From contig CAISBR010000119.1 in the NCBI GenBank assembly GCA_903883645.1, forward strand, positions 1-64,000: DNA of 64,000 nt, given 5' to 3'. Shown piece by piece: positions 45,801 to 51,621 of the stretch. The notes beneath the pieces were generated by a model. The model did not search any database. It had not been told where the DNA came from and saw only the letters and a list, made by a program, of their open reading frames with translations. Within the stretch, counting starts at the first letter, position 1, and each line of letters opens with the position of its first letter. The position numbers were made by a program, and so were the translations under genes. The stretch comes from an uncultured Myxococcales bacterium. GTDB taxonomy: Bacteria; Myxococcota_A; UBA9042.

Positions 45801-47647
45801 ATCTAAACAGTATTTCGGGCAAGGGCTCGCTGCAGGTGCTGACCGATCACCCGCTGGCCGGACCGCTGTCGATTTTGCAGGGCAGCTACGTGGCGGCGAA
45901 CTTCGAAGCCAGTTCGCTCAAAGACTTTGGCGGCACCATCCAGGTCGGCGTCAAAGACTGGGGCAAGGGCACGCTCACCGTAAAAGATGGCAGCACCCCG
46001 CAAAGCGTGAGCGGCGAAGGCAAGATCGAGATGACCCAGCCCAAGAAGCTGGGACAATATGTCACAATTACACATGGTTCAGTGGGCGCCATCATCGAAA
46101 ACAACGACGTGAAGAACATCTACGGCGACATGGAGGGCGAGGTCAAAGACTTCGGCACCGGTTGGCTGAAGATGGCGCGCACCAGCACACTCACTTCGTT
46201 CGATGGGCAGGCCGGCCTCAAGCTCACCACGCCCAAGAAGATTGGTAACTTTGCAGAGCTTTCGGGCGGCAAGGTCATCGCCAACTTCGAGCAGAACAAC
46301 TTGAAAGACTTCGGCGGCGAGGTCGACATCAAGGTCATCGGCTGGGGCAAGGGCAACATCACCATCGACTCCGGCTCCACACTCGACTACATCAAGGGTT
46401 CTGGCAAGTTAGAGCTGACCGAGACCAAGAGCCTGGCGGGCGGACTCGTCAAGGTGACGGGCGGCTCGGTGGGCGCTACGGTCGACGGCCAAAAGCTGAC
46501 GCGCGTAGCGGGTTCGATCAAGGTGCAAATCAAAGACGACGTCGCTGGCGAGTTGCGCGGCGAAATCGATGTCGAGCGCGAAAAGGTCAGCGGTCAGGGC
46601 ACGCTAAAGCAGCTCAAGGCCTGGAACGCCGGTCCCGTAAAGGTGCAAGACGGCACGCTATCCGCCACCGTAACCGACAACAAGATGACCGGTGCGAGCG
46701 GCGGCGCCACGCTGGATGCCGGCAAGTTCGGCCGCGGCCACATCGACGTCAATTACGAAGACGTGGGCGGCACGCCGGTGTTCTACGGCGCCGGTTGGGT
46801 CGAATTCCAGCCGCACGAGCGCGTCAAGGGCCGCCTCGACGTCAACCTGAGCCGCGAGCAGAAGTTCACCGGCGAGGGCCAAGTCCAGGTCAAGATTAGC
46901 GACAAGATCAACGGCATGGTGGGCGTGGCGCTCGACGATCAGGGCCACGTCAAGCTCAAGGGTTCCGTAACGATTCCGGGCCCCTTCGAGCTCTTTAAGC
47001 CCACGCCGTACAAGAAGGACATTTCGCTGCTCGATCTGTCGTTCGTGGTCTACACGCCGCCCACGGTCAAGGTCAAAGTTGGCGCAGGCCTGGGTATCGA
47101 GTGCGGTATCAAGCCGCTCACACTCAGCAATCTGGTCATCGGCGGCGAAGTCGACCTGATGGAGCCCAGCTTTGCGTCGATGTCGGTCAGCGGCCACCTC
47201 GCCTCGAGTGCCTACGCCGACATTAATGCCTATGTTCAGGGATCTGTTCAGGTTTCAGCAGCTGTGGTCGCGGTCGAAGCCGGCTTGCGCGCGGCCCTGA
47301 ATCTGCACCTTGAAGCGGCGCTGAGCGCAGACCCGACCATCACGGTCAACCGCAACGGCCTCTCGTTCGACATGCCGGTCGATGCGCGGCTGTCGGCGGC
47401 GCTCAACCTAGTCTTGACGTTCTTTGCCAAGGTTAAGGTCGGCCTCGATGTGGGTCTGTTCTCGATCATGAAGACGGTGTGGCGCTACGAGAAGTCACCG
47501 GATCCATTGCGTTTGGCCGAGATGAGCATCGGCGCCAAGGGTCGCGTTAAGGCCGATGCCGGTGGCTTTAGCGGCGAGATGCATCCCGAGTACCAGCCGC
47601 CCGACTTGTCGCTCGAGTCGCTGAAGCGCGCGCTGCACCTCGACTAG
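33857..47647 (+). CDS. Giant 4596-residue DUF4157 (eCIS core) protein with about 48 tandem beta repeats
   Basis: A 13.8-kb gene without interruption. Regions in order: a short charged lead ('MSDRHNAKAGKQFEH'); about 500 residues of Ala/Pro/Glu/Gln low complexity; a helical Ala/Gln/Lys stretch (about 560-690); a DUF4157 domain (about 695-790; 'GMDLSGVQLHDGADAQALADKLGA', 'AFAQGSDIVMG'); about 48 repeats of 66 residues (about 1175-4300); and a C-terminal beta region ('FELFKPTPYKKDISLLDLSF') ending 'SLKRALHLD'. DUF4157 usually carries HELTH; here it reads EEIVH (758-762), so one zinc ligand is lost. No signal peptide is seen. DUF4157 proteins are linked to extracellular contractile injection systems and toxins, but no sheath, tube or baseplate gene is in the window. 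A GTG at 33794 could add 21 residues. The function of the whole is unknown. Confidence 0.85.
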   Translation: MSDRHNAKAGKQFEHAKQNRGAEQIHDKPGADSQKKQPVEEAKAPSMPALGGAGDPLAGGMGGALNAAESDPKAMADQQAELQRVKALPAGAPELEKFKKPEALASQVPEGAGATGDAKAQSEGMSPKGEAQAPATLGANAQQVKTEPGGDKVEVQKVEVASAPPTSAEAGKAVANAGSAPAAATAPQEAPTQAAPEPAKKDVAPESAEKKQPEQPTAAQPEAAAPVATEAKSAEPGQAAAATPEQAQTGNASADAEAATKEPEKAPELAPQQVAGVDVQPASVDAAPAEGAQLEGPAQVAELTASQPAPQEVAGAAIAELPVEQAAVAAESVPEKVAGDVAQTGETKGETAPGSAEVAPVEAAPTAQGAAPAAAADAAVAQAADAALAAVPADAKAAIEQVAVSPAESAAGDAGAAPQPVAASEPKADAGAIETVAAGAPAAAPAGAEASVEAPAALEEAATAPQALATAGETAGPALAEAPVAPAAEVVAEDGAEPAVATAAPLAAARAISDTTAAMPVAQDAGAQGDLNDPFAGMTAAGELGAPAFGQTALQASEQALAAPLGVDPTQVEAIASTASDAGLDPAALLGDKAKELQEQVQSLLGAGEKTLRDMGKGAAASASQVVDQAKGQLDDWLGQAKGQVDEMGGKGQELLDKGQEAIGGAKGAMDKLQNFGGDIGGAVKEGLGAGKALPDQIRGKAEQALGMDLSGVQLHDGADAQALADKLGATAFAQGSDIVMGKAAELAGADRDQILAEEIVHVAQMQGKSAADRGATGVSVASDRAEKSARTAAEKVLGGARVKAEEIEGERRAVYRNDNGQGASGSQPTMPTQVSLSLGGKSTVVKLPKLTAGTTNKMVSLPSLGVRGLSFESQARLEFDSTSGQFKGGKAWASIKVGDVISLENTQVTIDQNGQMKGSFPGATFKLGSLINETITADVGAGGVTGKGTYEYSQLRGDKLGTWLRSGSLSLSVDAGGAVSGSGTLGVEVGEFSPGTLKAAVQDKTLSGQVDIDNKVSISLGKASASDGHLSGALSNSDKVELSGALKLDIPSLTGGKGTVQAKWDSEGSKITGQAAYESSTDATWGKVVFSKASVTGTVEDGKIGKMAGNGTAVYDSLFKGNWNGTLDLDTEKASFELGGELAAPLIQGEVQVSKGALTIKVDDSNLTSTAGNVDFKLGSFLKGTAVLEEGTNANTINATATAELVSAQSFDGVTLSKGSITVQVRGTQVSVQSGSVDLDYKSVAKGQLNLSSSEEIRRFTGSGKANLSAGLLWGDIKVVEGAIDVSLKDNVVEQAQGQMKMGYLDFVEGQMAFDAKNDFTAIDGTATAHLSGPKTLTGSLKLVPDTTKKFDLEFKNSTFKSFKGAFAWEYDKFKGDLQVANAAEDFGLVTGTGKADLLEDLPIGTIGSTKLMGKKGSDLTGKIENGSFMGVSGTLQWEYDKFLAGKATIAEPRTNITEIDGILNATVIAEKALPNNPAVVVQPGAADALSIQLTGSVPVKYSGTLDYKYDSFLQGNVHVAGDMLDFSTLAGQSQGTVYAPKTIGNVKALEGSTMNVEFADSKFSTFSGSIKMLHKDWLKGTVEAVEGGGSAMNTGVTGQVTGSIAKKPPFEKGSFSIMAGGKVTTQLALGQDVTTLDAGSEINWKFEDWLKGKLTLDQQAALPLVSGSTNSATITKPKPISADKKLSFLESGGLGVKMAASSPEKYTGSVKARYDKWIEGTFTIGEGSGAANFNGDLTGALIDKVPLGDSGTELQPGGSAKVSMTSNAIGGISGTLEFQFGKPDKWLKGTVGSATSSGAGITNISGNVTGSIMGKKPMNNMELQEGGAITTTMESSNINKLGGVAAFKFGQGAKWLTGNVTLDQASTPTLVSGTHASSIDGEFVASTQLKLTASSGLTGQVQQNDVTTLGGPVGWLYESWMAGTAQAPEADPKKVSGSGDASIVKPKELIPGKLSLIEGGGFQAQIDNAKLTKFWGDVPFKFEDWAKGTVNVANGTVDGVTGAAKFGVQGAGKTFENAGLPVKMNAGGDLNAQLTRNGLEHFGGTANAEIGRGSDGKSWHVLGSLTLADSEMTNIKGDFDGALAGPLDFPPALRIEQGGSVKFHIEGSNITQPTGDVNYTLKRGTAEFVKGSMTIDASSTTTSISGALHGTVATEQQFGDLKILPGGKLDGTLQGNSKATLGGNLAFQYQDFLKGSVQIDGQLDPDQGKVNGQASATTLAGTKIGALTIGAGSEMGGKVQDSALKNIWGKLNFSTDKLQGVVEVPQGSNSTPDHLSGDASAKLVTDLALGGGFSIKSGSTLAVKVADNQLTDVSGGLNWAWNDKVGGTLTAGTGSTLQQISGTGTAEVLKRIPVGSGSFALLPGSGIGAKVVNNALDSVSGGVRWEYGEGGWLAGALTLPDGTKIDAPTGKATAGLVHDKQMGQLNLRSGGQLQVDIAAGAPTSFQGQLLWGYSAADQWLQGDVTLNPTASLDQISGSATAKLAKEKTIGDSLVLLQGGSLTGTMTGSRPEQMSGEVNWRYQNWLEGKVNVQASNLDTIQGQADAHLVDTKMAAPGFELQKGGNIKVTVGQSAIKSFTGEVGWKYGEGGPFAEGKVAVTAESTWESISGKADAQLTQDVQAAADLKLLKEGSGLQVEISGSKVQSFGGHIGFLYGEGEWLKGAITVTPGSTPKKIGGEADAAIVADRPVDGTELTLKPGSKAQVKIADNDVKSFKGKVNWAYGADPWLKGSLEVAEGSTAKHVTGKASATLSKYKRVSDTVKFLEGGTISAQFDGATLKQFSGDVTVAYDDWLQGNIHVDNSDLESVSGSLKGSLQKHKPVTADLTLKQGGSVELKLQNSDMVSFAGDVDWSYQQWLEGNLHVDAGTGKDITGTGNATLRQQKTVGDGGKLELQRGSALQAKFTNSNLDGVGGDLAWRYDGWLKGTVGVPAYTKLDNPSGTITASLHTDKQVGADLTLQRGGSVGGELSGGKLTKIQGQVEWKYQDWLGGSVVLDPSAPEAPTGKATASIIAAKEVKPPLTLQRGGSMQLGFDSKKSMTDQAFSANLTWEYDKWLGGDLTVNAGSTFANLSGNANVALKQEKQFGELTLRRGGQARAVFAGSKPESFGGDLNWQYQTWLGGSINVADGSKFESLSGKASAALLEDKPLGNQFTLVAGGHAQVEIAQNKVDSFGGTVFYKWKDWVDGSVDVAGGSKLDKISGKATVHLSKDWAVGGSAFTIKQGTSATGEVKDSSIDSISGKLGWKYENWAEGNLDVQSSKLDSVSGTAQARIVGEKPLGGDLKLLPGGSAEVEVKANQLTSWGGEVSIGYKELAKGSLAIEGKTADLKTVNGEAKARLIADLPMGTDAKLLNGSGIGVKVKSGNFDTFSGLARFQYKDSLAGTVELKDSKADNLNGSASAQVIKDFAPANGQFFLTQGGNLRTEFKNSAFETIEGEVTWKYDNPSANLDGRLTVPKSPISSIKGEGTARLLQDTAPVQNTKLLQGGHLSVKVEASAPKSLTGQVSWQHAEWLGGSVELQEGTNITGPFKGKADAVLKQDKQLNSKFTANKGGSLQLTLDTSTAVDQASVQGMLAVQYEDWLKGSLTLDSGSNFKNVQGAAKVELIADKDLGSSGVKLLQGGNIQAKFDAQGLKTFGGVVMADYQQWLSGSINVNTNSTIEAITGKATVQLTKEKPLGDVTLLAGGQASIDVQASKLAGFGGVVNLRYQDWIRGSLNVSGGSTLDSIGGQGDTVIEKEKQVGGDIKLKQGGHARITVANSAFKSFSGEVNVDYQDWLSGGVVMQGESTLDSISGNANLNVTKDKDLAGQVKIKQGGGVQGSMVASKVTNIMGTLAFEWKSLVGGSITLNNGSTLEHVSGSATVALLKDYEVGGGVKLAQGGNATVDFDGTSIKSLSGTLALKYQDWLQGTVQAKTGSTLAQISGTAELSVKAPKTFGKIAIKEGSSLAVDFAANTITEYRGNVEVGYEEWLKGNLNFKAQDLNSISGKGSLQVLTDHPLAGPLSILQGSYVAANFEASSLKDFGGTIQVGVKDWGKGTLTVKDGSTPQSVSGEGKIEMTQPKKLGQYVTITHGSVGAIIENNDVKNIYGDMEGEVKDFGTGWLKMARTSTLTSFDGQAGLKLTTPKKIGNFAELSGGKVIANFEQNNLKDFGGEVDIKVIGWGKGNITIDSGSTLDYIKGSGKLELTETKSLAGGLVKVTGGSVGATVDGQKLTRVAGSIKVQIKDDVAGELRGEIDVEREKVSGQGTLKQLKAWNAGPVKVQDGTLSATVTDNKMTGASGGATLDAGKFGRGHIDVNYEDVGGTPVFYGAGWVEFQPHERVKGRLDVNLSREQKFTGEGQVQVKISDKINGMVGVALDDQGHVKLKGSVTIPGPFELFKPTPYKKDISLLDLSFVVYTPPTVKVKVGAGLGIECGIKPLTLSNLVIGGEVDLMEPSFASMSVSGHLASSAYADINAYVQGSVQVSAAVVAVEAGLRAALNLHLEAALSADPTITVNRNGLSFDMPVDARLSAALNLVLTFFAKVKVGLDVGLFSIMKTVWRYEKSPDPLRLAEMSIGAKGRVKADAGGFSGEMHPEYQPPDLSLESLKRALHLD
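35955..36245 (+). other. DUF4157 domain within the giant gene, with altered HExxH
   Basis: The encoded stretch follows the DUF4157 pattern: 'LGMDLSGVQLHDGADAQALA' (usually LG-D-S-VRVH), 'GATAFAQGSDIVMG' (usually A-AFT-G-DI) and 'ILAEEIVHVAQMQ' (usually LAHELTHVVQQ). The first metal His is Glu; the catalytic Glu position and second His remain. Confidence 0.75.
37381..46750 (+). repeat. About 48 tandem coding repeats of about 198 bp
   Basis: Counting the 'V-x-W-x-Y-x-x-W-L-x-G-x-V-x-V' anchor gives about 48 units spaced on average 66 residues. A consensus reads: W-x-Y-x-x-W-L-x-G-x-L-x-V, then G-S-x-L-x-x-I-S-G-x-A-x-A-x-L, then K-x-L-G-x-x-L-x-L-x-x-G-G-S, then V-x-x-S-x-L-x-S-F-G-G. Central copies (about 40400-45800) are the most regular; early and late copies are divergent, as in an array grown from the middle. 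The alternating residues imply beta strands. Confidence 0.85.
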
Positions 47648-47722
47648 ACGCTGCGCTGGCTGGCGGTGCCCAGGCCGTGCTGTCTGGCGCCCCGGTTTAT
47701 GCCCAAATTGCGAGGGAGTTCT

Positions 47723-50134
47723 ATGACTTCAATGCCTAGAACCCGGCTCGCCCTGCCCTGGCTGGTGATGGCGCTCTGCGCCTGCAGTAGTCGCCCCAAG
47801 TCCGTTAGCGACACGGGCGCAGGGGACGCAAGTGTAGCTACAGGCGATAGTTTTGCAGTCGATTCCGCCGCCGATGCCAGCGCGGATGCCAGCGCGGATG
47901 CCATGGCCGATGCGAGTACCGACGCCACATCAGCTGTCGACTGGTTCGCCGCCGCGCCACACGCCAAGGCCGTGGATCCCCTTATAGGTACAGCACTTTC
48001 AGTAGCCAACGTGGGCAGTGCCATCCCCGGTGCCAGCGTGCCCTGGGGCTTGGTCAAATGCAGCCCCGACACCAGCAACAAGGGCGGCCAGCAGGGCGCC
48101 TTCCACTGCGCCGGCTACCAACGCAGCGACCCGTATATCCACGCATTTTCGCACAATCACCTCCAGGGCACCGGCGCGCCCGACTACGGCAACCTCGCCG
48201 TACTCCCGTTCGCCACACTCAGCGCCGACATCACCAGCCGCAACGGTCGCCGCAGCATCTACAACCACGCGAGCGAGCAGGCCAATGCTGGCTACTACGC
48301 GGTTACCCTCGATGGCCCAGGCGCGCGCCACGAGCTGACGGCTAGCAGCCACTGCGGTGTGCATCGCACCGTTTTCTTAAATGAAAATGCGAAGGGCGGC
48401 ATCCTCATCGACCTAAGCGAGGCCATCGCCGGCGGCATGGTCACCTCGGCGCAAGTGCAGCTCGATCCCGCGACACAAACGGTCAGCGGTACGCTCCACA
48501 ACTTTGGCGATTTTTCGAGTCGTTTTGGCGGATTTCCGGTGTTCTTTACCGCGCACTTTTCGCGGCCGTGGCAATCGGCGGGCACCTTTAGCGAGGGCGT
48601 GCTGAACCCTGGGTCGCTGACCGCCAGCGAAAAGCAGCCTGCGGCGGGCAAAGACCGGGTAAACCTAGGTATGTACGCGCAATTTGCCAATCCAGGCCAA
48701 GCGGTCGAGCTGCAGGTGTGCCTGTCGTATGTGGATGCGGCGGGGGCACAGCAGAACTTCGACGCCGAGGTGGCCGGCAAGACCTTTGACCAGGTGCGGC
48801 AAGCGGCCGTGGCGACTTGGGAAAAGCAGCTGAGTGCCATCGACATCGAGACGAGCGATTGGAACGAACGTACGATTTACTACAGCGCCCTATACCGCGC
48901 GCTGGCCATGCCGACCCTGTGGAGCGACGTCGACGGCCGCTATCTGGGCTTTGACAAGGGCATCCACACCGCAACCGGCTGGAATTACTACACCGATCTC
49001 TCGCTCTGGGACACATTTCGCACGCTGCACCCCCTGTATGCGCTCGTGTTTCCGACCGTGGATCGCGACGTGATGCGCTCGCTGCAAGCGATGGCCGAGC
49101 AAAAGGGCTGTCTGCCGCAGTGGGCAATGGGGGCGGGCGACACGGGCAGCATGATTGGGCAGCACGCACTTTCGGCCTTGGCGGATGCAGTTGCCAAGGG
49201 AATCGTAGACTTCGATGTGGCCAAGGTCTATGCCGTAGCCAAGAAGCAGCTCGCCGGTGCCGCGACTGGGCCAGGTTGTGGGCAGCTCGACGCGATGCCC
49301 GCGTTTAACGACAAGGCCTGGATCTCGATGGATGACTTCAAGAGCTCAGTGGCTCTAACTCTTGAATATTCATACAACTACTCTGCATTGGCTGTGCTGG
49401 CCAACCACCTGAATCTGCCCGACGACGCCAGCCAATGGCAAGCCCGCACCAAAGGTTACCAGCACCTGTGGGATGCGGAGACGCAGTTCTTTCGCCCGCG
49501 CCATAGCGACGGCACGTGGCAGGCGCCGTTCGATACGCTGTCGTGGGATTTCGGCAATAATTTCTATGTAGAGGGCACCGCTTGGCAGTGGCTCTGGTTC
49601 GTACCGCACGATCCGCAGGCGCTGATGAACCTCTATCCCAGCAAGGATGCGTTTGTAGCCAAGCTGACTAGCTTTTTTGAGCAGAGCAAAGCGAGTTTCA
49701 AGTTCGCCATCCCCAACACATGGTATTACCACGGCAATGAGCCCGACATGCTGAGCTCGGCGCTGTTCTTGACCGCGGGCCGCGCCGACTTGGCCGACCA
49801 GTGGACGCGCTGGGTGTACGACAACAGCTACACAAGCGCGCCCGATGGCTTGGTGGGCAACGACGACGCCGGCACGCTGTCGGCCTGGGCGGTGCTGGTG
49901 GGGCTGGGCCTGTATCCGCGGCCCGGTGCGAGCGGCTGGGACCTAGTGGCGCCGCGTTTTGATCATGCAACCGTGCACTTAGGCGACAAGACGGTTGAGA
50001 TTAGTGCGACCGGTAGCCACGCGGGCCTGCTGCAAGGCGGTGCGGCGAGCTGGAATGGGCAGAAGCTGGCGACGCGCTGGCTGCAGCATAGCCTGATCAC
50101 CAGTGGCGGCACGCTGACATTTAGTAAGCCCTAA
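47723..50134 (+). CDS. GH92 family alpha-mannosidase lipoprotein
   Basis: An 803-residue exo-acting alpha-mannosidase of glycoside hydrolase family 92, a calcium-dependent inverting family. A signal ends ALCAC (lipobox); an Asp/Ala/Ser linker ('DASADASADAMADAS') follows, then the catalytic region from about residue 90 ('VDPLIGT', 'GSAIPGASVPWGLVKCSPDT', 'FSHNHLQGTG'). The second half has 'DTGSMIGQHALSALADAVAKGI', 'HGNEPD' (Glu673, the family's acid position) and 'GNDDAGTLSAWAVLVGLGLYP' (Asp714/715, base region). The ATG at 47723 has GAGGGAG upstream; a longer frame from 47666 lacks signal character. It follows the giant gene by 75 bp on the same strand. Likely a surface enzyme for mannose-containing glycans; no PUL-like uptake genes are nearby. 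Confidence 0.9.
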   Translation: MTSMPRTRLALPWLVMALCACSSRPKSVSDTGAGDASVATGDSFAVDSAADASADASADAMADASTDATSAVDWFAAAPHAKAVDPLIGTALSVANVGSAIPGASVPWGLVKCSPDTSNKGGQQGAFHCAGYQRSDPYIHAFSHNHLQGTGAPDYGNLAVLPFATLSADITSRNGRRSIYNHASEQANAGYYAVTLDGPGARHELTASSHCGVHRTVFLNENAKGGILIDLSEAIAGGMVTSAQVQLDPATQTVSGTLHNFGDFSSRFGGFPVFFTAHFSRPWQSAGTFSEGVLNPGSLTASEKQPAAGKDRVNLGMYAQFANPGQAVELQVCLSYVDAAGAQQNFDAEVAGKTFDQVRQAAVATWEKQLSAIDIETSDWNERTIYYSALYRALAMPTLWSDVDGRYLGFDKGIHTATGWNYYTDLSLWDTFRTLHPLYALVFPTVDRDVMRSLQAMAEQKGCLPQWAMGAGDTGSMIGQHALSALADAVAKGIVDFDVAKVYAVAKKQLAGAATGPGCGQLDAMPAFNDKAWISMDDFKSSVALTLEYSYNYSALAVLANHLNLPDDASQWQARTKGYQHLWDAETQFFRPRHSDGTWQAPFDTLSWDFGNNFYVEGTAWQWLWFVPHDPQALMNLYPSKDAFVAKLTSFFEQSKASFKFAIPNTWYYHGNEPDMLSSALFLTAGRADLADQWTRWVYDNSYTSAPDGLVGNDDAGTLSAWAVLVGLGLYPRPGASGWDLVAPRFDHATVHLGDKTVEISATGSHAGLLQGGAASWNGQKLATRWLQHSLITSGGTLTFSKP

Positions 50135-50206
50135 AGAGTCTTGGGATTAATTGCGTTTCAACTGGCGAGACGCGGGCGCATCTCCATCGCGCTACCCGCC
50201 ATGCCG

Positions 50207-51472
50207 CTACTTGGGAACGCCAGAAAAGCTGAAATCATCGAACCACGATGCGGCGAGTGAGCCGTTGCAGCAAGCGTAGTTGGTCGCCATATTCCAGACC
50301 CAAGGCCCCGTAGAAACCAGCTCGACCGCGCCTAGGTAGGCCAGCGGCGCACCCGCCTTCTGCACCCAAACCTTCCCCGTAGCCAGTTCAATTTCGATCG
50401 CCAGTTGCAGCGTAAAGGGCATGGCGGGCAAGAAATCGCTTACGCCCACTGCCTTGACGTTCTTGCCCGCCAGCGTAACCCCGCCGCCAATGCCATCGAA
50501 GCCAATTCGCGGCGACTGGTCATTCCAGCCGTCGAGTGGCCCAGAGGCAATCCAAAATGCGTTCATCGGAATTTCGGCATGCACGCTGAATTGCATACGA
50601 ATTCGCGCATATCCTGCGGTGTAGTCTGGTAAGGGCATGCACACCCGAGTCCAGTCGGCCGCGCACGCCATCGCACCCGACTTGGCCGACGGACAGCCCC
50701 CGGCCGAGCAACCGGCGCACGGCGTCCAACCGGCGGCAACGCCAGAAAAATCTTGGCTCAGCAGCACCTTCCACTCCGATTGGCAGGCCCCCGAGCAGCC
50801 ATCCCCGCTGTCGCTGTTGCCGTCGTCACACTCCTCTCCTGGCTGAAGCTGACCGTTGCCACACGGCTTTGGCTCGCAAGCGCCCGCCACACAAAGCTTT
50901 CCCTGTGCGGCACAATCCGTGGGGGCCGCAGCCAAGGCTAGTCCATCTGCGGCGCATAGCTTCGCGGTAGAGCCCTCGCAAAAGGCCTCGTTTGGACTGC
51001 ATAGTTGTGTTTGACAAGCACCAGCCGCGCAGACGGTGCCGGTTGGGCATGCGGCCAGAGCGATCCACTGCAGCCCGTCAGTTGCACAGGTCGCGGCAAT
51101 GCCGTCGAGGCACGTCGCGGCCGCAGCGAGACACACCGGGGTCGCGTCGGCATCCAGATCGCCCAGCGAATCACTTGCACTATCAACGGCATCACCCCCG
51201 TCAACCGCTTGGCTGCCGCCGTCACTCTCACTTGCCGAATCGCCGCCCACATTGGCTCCATCAGCGCTATCGGCAGCCGTGCCATCGCCATCCTGCGGCG
51301 AAAGGGCCTCGGCAACGCTTTGATCGACCGGGCTACCATCCGCTATGGCCGCGTCGCCCGCATCCAACTTGGCCGTACCGACAACGGTACCCGACGCGAC
51401 CACGGGGTCGGAACAAGCGGATAGGCACGCGAGCACCCAAGCCGCTACACCTAGAGTTAGGATTTTCTGCAT
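50207..51472 (-). CDS. Lipoprotein with DUF4215-type cysteine motif and lectin-like C-terminus
   Basis: A 421-residue putative lipoprotein. The signal ends ACLSAC. A long Asp/Ala/Gly/Ser linker (about 30-110) is followed by repeated short cysteine blocks ('CLDGIAATCATDGLQWIALAACPTGTVC', 'CSPNEAFCEGSTAKLCAADG') and then 'CGNGQLQPGEECDDGNSDSGDGC', the myxobacterial DUF4215 motif. The last 190 residues look like a beta-sandwich ('AYARIRMQFSVHAEIPMNAFWIASG', 'FDDFSFSG') like those of carbohydrate-binding modules, but I cannot name a family. The ATG at 51472 is preferred to the GTG two codons earlier, with a G-rich stretch upstream. Divergent from the slipin gene. Function unknown. Confidence 0.8.
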   Translation of the reverse strand: MQKILTLGVAAWVLACLSACSDPVVASGTVVGTAKLDAGDAAIADGSPVDQSVAEALSPQDGDGTAADSADGANVGGDSASESDGGSQAVDGGDAVDSASDSLGDLDADATPVCLAAAATCLDGIAATCATDGLQWIALAACPTGTVCAAGACQTQLCSPNEAFCEGSTAKLCAADGLALAAAPTDCAAQGKLCVAGACEPKPCGNGQLQPGEECDDGNSDSGDGCSGACQSEWKVLLSQDFSGVAAGWTPCAGCSAGGCPSAKSGAMACAADWTRVCMPLPDYTAGYARIRMQFSVHAEIPMNAFWIASGPLDGWNDQSPRIGFDGIGGGVTLAGKNVKAVGVSDFLPAMPFTLQLAIEIELATGKVWVQKAGAPLAYLGAVELVSTGPWVWNMATNYACCNGSLAASWFDDFSFSGVPK

Positions 51473-51610
51473 GGCCACCCGTCCCCCGTTGCACTGGTGA
51501 AGTTACTGTGCGGCAACGTCAGCTGCCCCGTCAAGCCGCGATCGCGCGCAAGAAACAGCGCCGGAGTGCGATTCGCGCTACACTGGCCATGTCGGTCCGT
51601 TTCGAACCGT

Positions 51611-51617
51611 GGGAGGA
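51611..51617 (+). promoter_or_regulatory. Ribosome-binding site fixing the slipin start
   Basis: GGGAGGA four bases before the ATG at 51622. It rejects the 210-codon upstream extension of the open frame. Confidence 0.8.
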
Positions 51618-51621
51618 CATT

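Noticed and set aside
33857-47647. The giant gene as a polyketide/NRPS or an autotransporter adhesin
   Set aside because: No adenylation, ketosynthase or carrier motifs, no signal peptide and no beta-barrel translocator end. The repeats lack RTX nonapeptides and haemagglutinin motifs.
50992-51621. 210-codon upstream extension of the slipin frame
   Set aside because: It overlaps the opposite-strand lipoprotein gene and reads as low-complexity antisense; GGGAGGA marks the ATG at 51622.
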